From: CAYUIG01 sp964444685
GTDB lineage: Bacteria; Gemmatimonadota; Gemmatimonadetes; Longimicrobiales; RSA9
Assembly: GCA_964444685.1 (NCBI GenBank)
Contig: CAYUIG010000069.1
Span: forward strand, 1-14,716
Direction: 5' to 3'
Length of the DNA stretch: 14,716 nt
In this document: positions 12,449-14,716 of the stretch, one piece after another
Layout of the letters: each line of letters starts with the position of its first letter
Position numbering within the stretch: position 1 is the stretch's first letter
Program-made: the position numbers and the translations under genes
The notes under the pieces: model-generated
What the model saw: only the letters and a program-made list of their open reading frames with translations
Database searches by the model: none
Told to the model about the DNA's origin: nothing

Positions 12449-14581
12449 GTGACGGACATCAGCACGTGGGCGCAGTGGTCGCCGATCCTGGGCGTGATCG
12501 GCCTGCTCGGCGCGCTCATCCTCTACACCTACGTGCGTCGGCAGAGCACGGGCAACGCGACGATGCTCGAGCTGGCCGACCGCATCCACGAAGGCGCGAT
12601 GGCCTTCCTGCGCCGCGAGTACACGGTGCTCGTGGTCTTCGTAATCGTAGTCGCGGCGCTGCTGTGGCTCGCGCTCGGCGATCTCGGCCCGCGCACCGCG
12701 CTCGCCTACATCAGCGGCGCGCTCAGCTCCGTGCTGGCCGGCTTCTTCGGCATGACGGCGGCTACGCGCGCGAACGTTCGCACCGCGGCGGCCGCGAAGG
12801 AGTCCGGCGCCGGGAAGGCGCTGCGCATCGCGTTCTTCGGCGGCGCGGTGATGGGTCTGTCGGTGGCGGCGCTGGGTCTGCTCGGCGTCGGCATCTGGTA
12901 CTTCTTCGAGGGTGCGGGCGCGATCAGCAGCCTCGAGTTCCAGAGCTTCGCGGAGATCATCAGCGGCTACGCGATGGGTGCCAGCTCGATCGCGCTGTTT
13001 GCGCGCGTGGGCGGCGGCATCTACACGAAGGCCGCGGACGTCGGCGCGGACCTGGTCGGCAAGGTCGAGGCGGGCATCCCCGAGGATGACCCGCGCAACC
13101 CCGCAACCATTGCCGACAACGTCGGTGACAACGTCGGCGACGTGGCCGGCATGGGCGCCGACATCTTCGAGAGCTACGTCGGTGCGGTGATCGCATCGAT
13201 CGCGATCGCGGCGTCCAGCCCGCTGTACGCGAGCAGCCGGACGGAAGCGGTCGCGCTGCCGCTCGTCACGATCATGGTCGGGCTCGTGACCTCGCTGCTC
13301 GGCATCGCGCTCATGAAGGTGCTCGAGCGCTTCAGCCCCGCCTCTGCGCTCCGCAACGTCACGTTCATAGCCGCGGGGCTGTTCCTCGTGCTGATGTACT
13401 TCGTCGTCGGCGCGATGGACTTCCAGATCTACGACGCGGCCACGGGCCGCGCGCTACCCGCGCTCGGACCGTTCTGGGCGCTGCTCGTCGGCTCGCTCGT
13501 CGGCATCCTGATCGGTCTCGTTACGGAGTACTACACGGCCGCCAAGCCGATCCGCCGCATCGCCGAGGCGAGCGGCACCGGTTCCGCGACGAACATCATC
13601 GCGGGCCTCGCGGTCGGCATGGAATCCGTCGCCGCGCCCGTGCTGCTGATCGCACTCGGCATCGGCGTCTCCTACTGGATGGCCAGCCTCTACGGCATCG
13701 GCATCGCGGCGGTCGGCATGCTCGCGACCGTCGGCGTGACGATGTCGGTCGACGCGTATGGCCCGATCGCCGACAACGCCGGCGGCATCTCGGAGATGAG
13801 CCACCTCGGCCCCGAGGTGCGCAAGATCACGGACGAGCTGGATTCGCTCGGCAACACCACGGCGGCGATCGGCAAGGGCTTCGCGATCGGTTCCGCCGCC
13901 CTCACCGCGCTCGCGCTGTTCAGCGCGTACGCGTCGGCCGTGGGCCTGCGCGACCTGGGCCTCAACATCATCAATCCCGAGGTCACGATCGGCCTGCTCG
14001 TCGGCGGCACGATCCCGTTCTTCATTGCCGCACTCACGATGACGGCCGTCGGCCGCGCCGCGGGCGGCATGGTGGACGAGGTGCGCCGCCAGTTCCGCGA
14101 GATCCCGGGCCTCATGGAGGGCACGGGCAAGCCCGACAGCGCACGCTGCGTCGACATCTCCACGCGCGCCGCGCTCCGTGAGATGATCGCGCCGGGTGTG
14201 ATCGCGGTGGCCATTCCCGTGATCGTCGGCTACCTGAGCATCAACGCGCTCGGCGGCCTGCTCGCCGGCGCCACCGTGTCCGGCGTGCTGCTCGCCCTCT
14301 TCATGGCGAACTCGGGCGGCGCGTGGGACAACGCCAAGAAGCACATCGAGAAGGGCGCGCACGGCGGCAAGGGCAGCGACCACCACAAGGCCGCCGTCGT
14401 CGGTGACACCGTGGGCGACCCGTTCAAGGACACGTCCGGGCCGTCCATGAACATCCTCATCAAGCTGATGAGCATCGTCTCGCTCGTACTCGCGCCCTGG
14501 TTCGCGCGCATTCACGGCACTGGGGAGGGGACCGCTTTCCTCGACACGGTCCGCCAGTTCATCGGCGCCCTCTTCGGCTAG
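12449..14581 (+). CDS. hppA: Membrane-bound ion-translocating pyrophosphatase, K+-dependent type
   Basis: This enzyme couples hydrolysis of cytoplasmic pyrophosphate to pumping of Na+ and/or H+ out of the cytoplasm. The 710-aa protein has the usual roughly 16 membrane spans. Catalytic loops are complete: D-V-G-A-D-L-V-G-K-V-E (197-207), D-N-V-G-D-N-V-G-D (223-231), G-A-D-I-F-E-S-Y-V-G (236-245), D-A-Y-G-P-I-A-D-N-A-G-G (435-446), G-G-A-W-D-N-A-K-K and G-D-T-V-G-D-P-F-K-D-T-S-G-P near the C-terminus. Ala472 after G-N-T-T is the state of K+-dependent enzymes; K+-independent H+-pumps have Lys there. Na+ versus H+ specificity cannot be settled by eye. GTG 12449 has AAGGGAGG four bases upstream; an overlapping ATG at 12447 is out of frame. 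Prs-driven and other biosynthetic reactions make its substrate, but the adjacency may be incidental. Confidence 0.96.
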   Translation: MTDISTWAQWSPILGVIGLLGALILYTYVRRQSTGNATMLELADRIHEGAMAFLRREYTVLVVFVIVVAALLWLALGDLGPRTALAYISGALSSVLAGFFGMTAATRANVRTAAAAKESGAGKALRIAFFGGAVMGLSVAALGLLGVGIWYFFEGAGAISSLEFQSFAEIISGYAMGASSIALFARVGGGIYTKAADVGADLVGKVEAGIPEDDPRNPATIADNVGDNVGDVAGMGADIFESYVGAVIASIAIAASSPLYASSRTEAVALPLVTIMVGLVTSLLGIALMKVLERFSPASALRNVTFIAAGLFLVLMYFVVGAMDFQIYDAATGRALPALGPFWALLVGSLVGILIGLVTEYYTAAKPIRRIAEASGTGSATNIIAGLAVGMESVAAPVLLIALGIGVSYWMASLYGIGIAAVGMLATVGVTMSVDAYGPIADNAGGISEMSHLGPEVRKITDELDSLGNTTAAIGKGFAIGSAALTALALFSAYASAVGLRDLGLNIINPEVTIGLLVGGTIPFFIAALTMTAVGRAAGGMVDEVRRQFREIPGLMEGTGKPDSARCVDISTRAALREMIAPGVIAVAIPVIVGYLSINALGGLLAGATVSGVLLALFMANSGGAWDNAKKHIEKGAHGGKGSDHHKAAVVGDTVGDPFKDTSGPSMNILIKLMSIVSLVLAPWFARIHGTGEGTAFLDTVRQFIGALFG

Positions 14582-14591
14582 TGCGGCCGCG

Positions 14592-14716
14592 ATGCCCTTC
14601 GATCGGGCGATCGCGTTCGCGCAGGAGCTGATCCGCATCCCCAGCCCGCCGGGCGGCGAGGGTGACCTCGCCGCCCGCGTGCTGGCGGAGATGAAGTCTC
14701 TCCGCTTCGATGACGT
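14592..14716 (+). CDS. M20-family metallopeptidase/deacylase, N-terminal fragment (cut by window end)
   Basis: Only about 41 residues are visible. They read A-F-A-Q-E-L-I-R-I-P-S-P-P-G-G-E-G-D, then a helix A-A-R-V-L-A-E-M-K-S-L and F-D-D. The L-I-R-I-P-S-x-x-G-x-E pattern is the classic N-terminus of M20 zinc enzymes (ArgE/DapE/CPG2; the P-P-G-G-E-G-D variant resembles YgeY-type hydrolases). Metal ligands lie beyond the window, so the subfamily and substrate are open. ATG 14592 is 10 bp after the pyrophosphatase stop, and no other start is available in frame nearby. Confidence 0.75.
   Translation, partial: MPFDRAIAFAQELIRIPSPPGGEGDLAARVLAEMKSLRFDD

Noticed and set aside
11137..12519. Long open frame on the - strand (460 codons) across rplY and pth
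   Set aside because: It mirrors two well-conserved + strand genes; the composition (Arg/His/Ala-rich, no motif) is the usual antisense shadow in high-GC DNA.
13454..14638. Long - strand open frame (394 codons) across the pyrophosphatase gene
   Set aside because: Antisense of a fully conserved membrane protein; Asp/His/Arg-rich translation with no recognisable domain.

Overview
The window is a high-GC bacterial chromosome segment in which every gene I can support lies on the + strand. Gene content, codon composition and promoters of the form TTG-N20/21-TAGCTTT (close to the TAnnTTTG type known from Bacteroidetes and relatives) suggest Gemmatimonadota or a related FCB-group lineage. This placement is an inference from the sequence style. 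No mobile element, CRISPR array, rRNA gene or origin was seen.

Region 1 (1-9333) is a nearly gapless run of ten genes, most joined by ATGA/GTGA overlaps. They are the 3' part of a CCA-adding enzyme gene, a ZIP-type metal transporter, rarA, a small LEA14-like lipoprotein, hflX, a Rossmann/DUF2520 protein, pdxJ, a protein with two degenerate HPt-like helical modules, a YbhN/LPG-synthase-type membrane protein, and ispE. The only real gap in the run precedes the lipoprotein and carries four perfect copies of a 7-bp repeat. hflX appears to begin at a CTG codon.

Region 2 (9301-10180) is the accessory-looking part. A tRNA-Gln(UUG) gene without encoded CCA sits 13 nt after ispE, and its putative -10 element contains the ispE stop codon. 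Twenty nt downstream begins an unrecognised 198-aa protein built from two copies of a 61-residue unit. A 146-bp intergenic region follows, with 14-bp GC-rich direct repeats and a good promoter for prs.

Region 3 (10181-14716) is prs - rplY(ctc) - pth, a widely conserved neighbourhood, followed by a K+-dependent-type membrane pyrophosphatase and the first 125 bases of an M20-family metallopeptidase.

Most of the genes serve housekeeping roles around translation (CCA addition, tRNA-Gln, HflX, L25, Pth), cofactor, isoprenoid and nucleotide precursors (PdxJ, IspE, Prs), replication repair (RarA), and ion or phosphate energetics (ZIP, membrane PPase). The most novel items are the duplicated 198-aa protein, the degenerate HPt-like protein, and the promoter architecture around the tRNA and prs.
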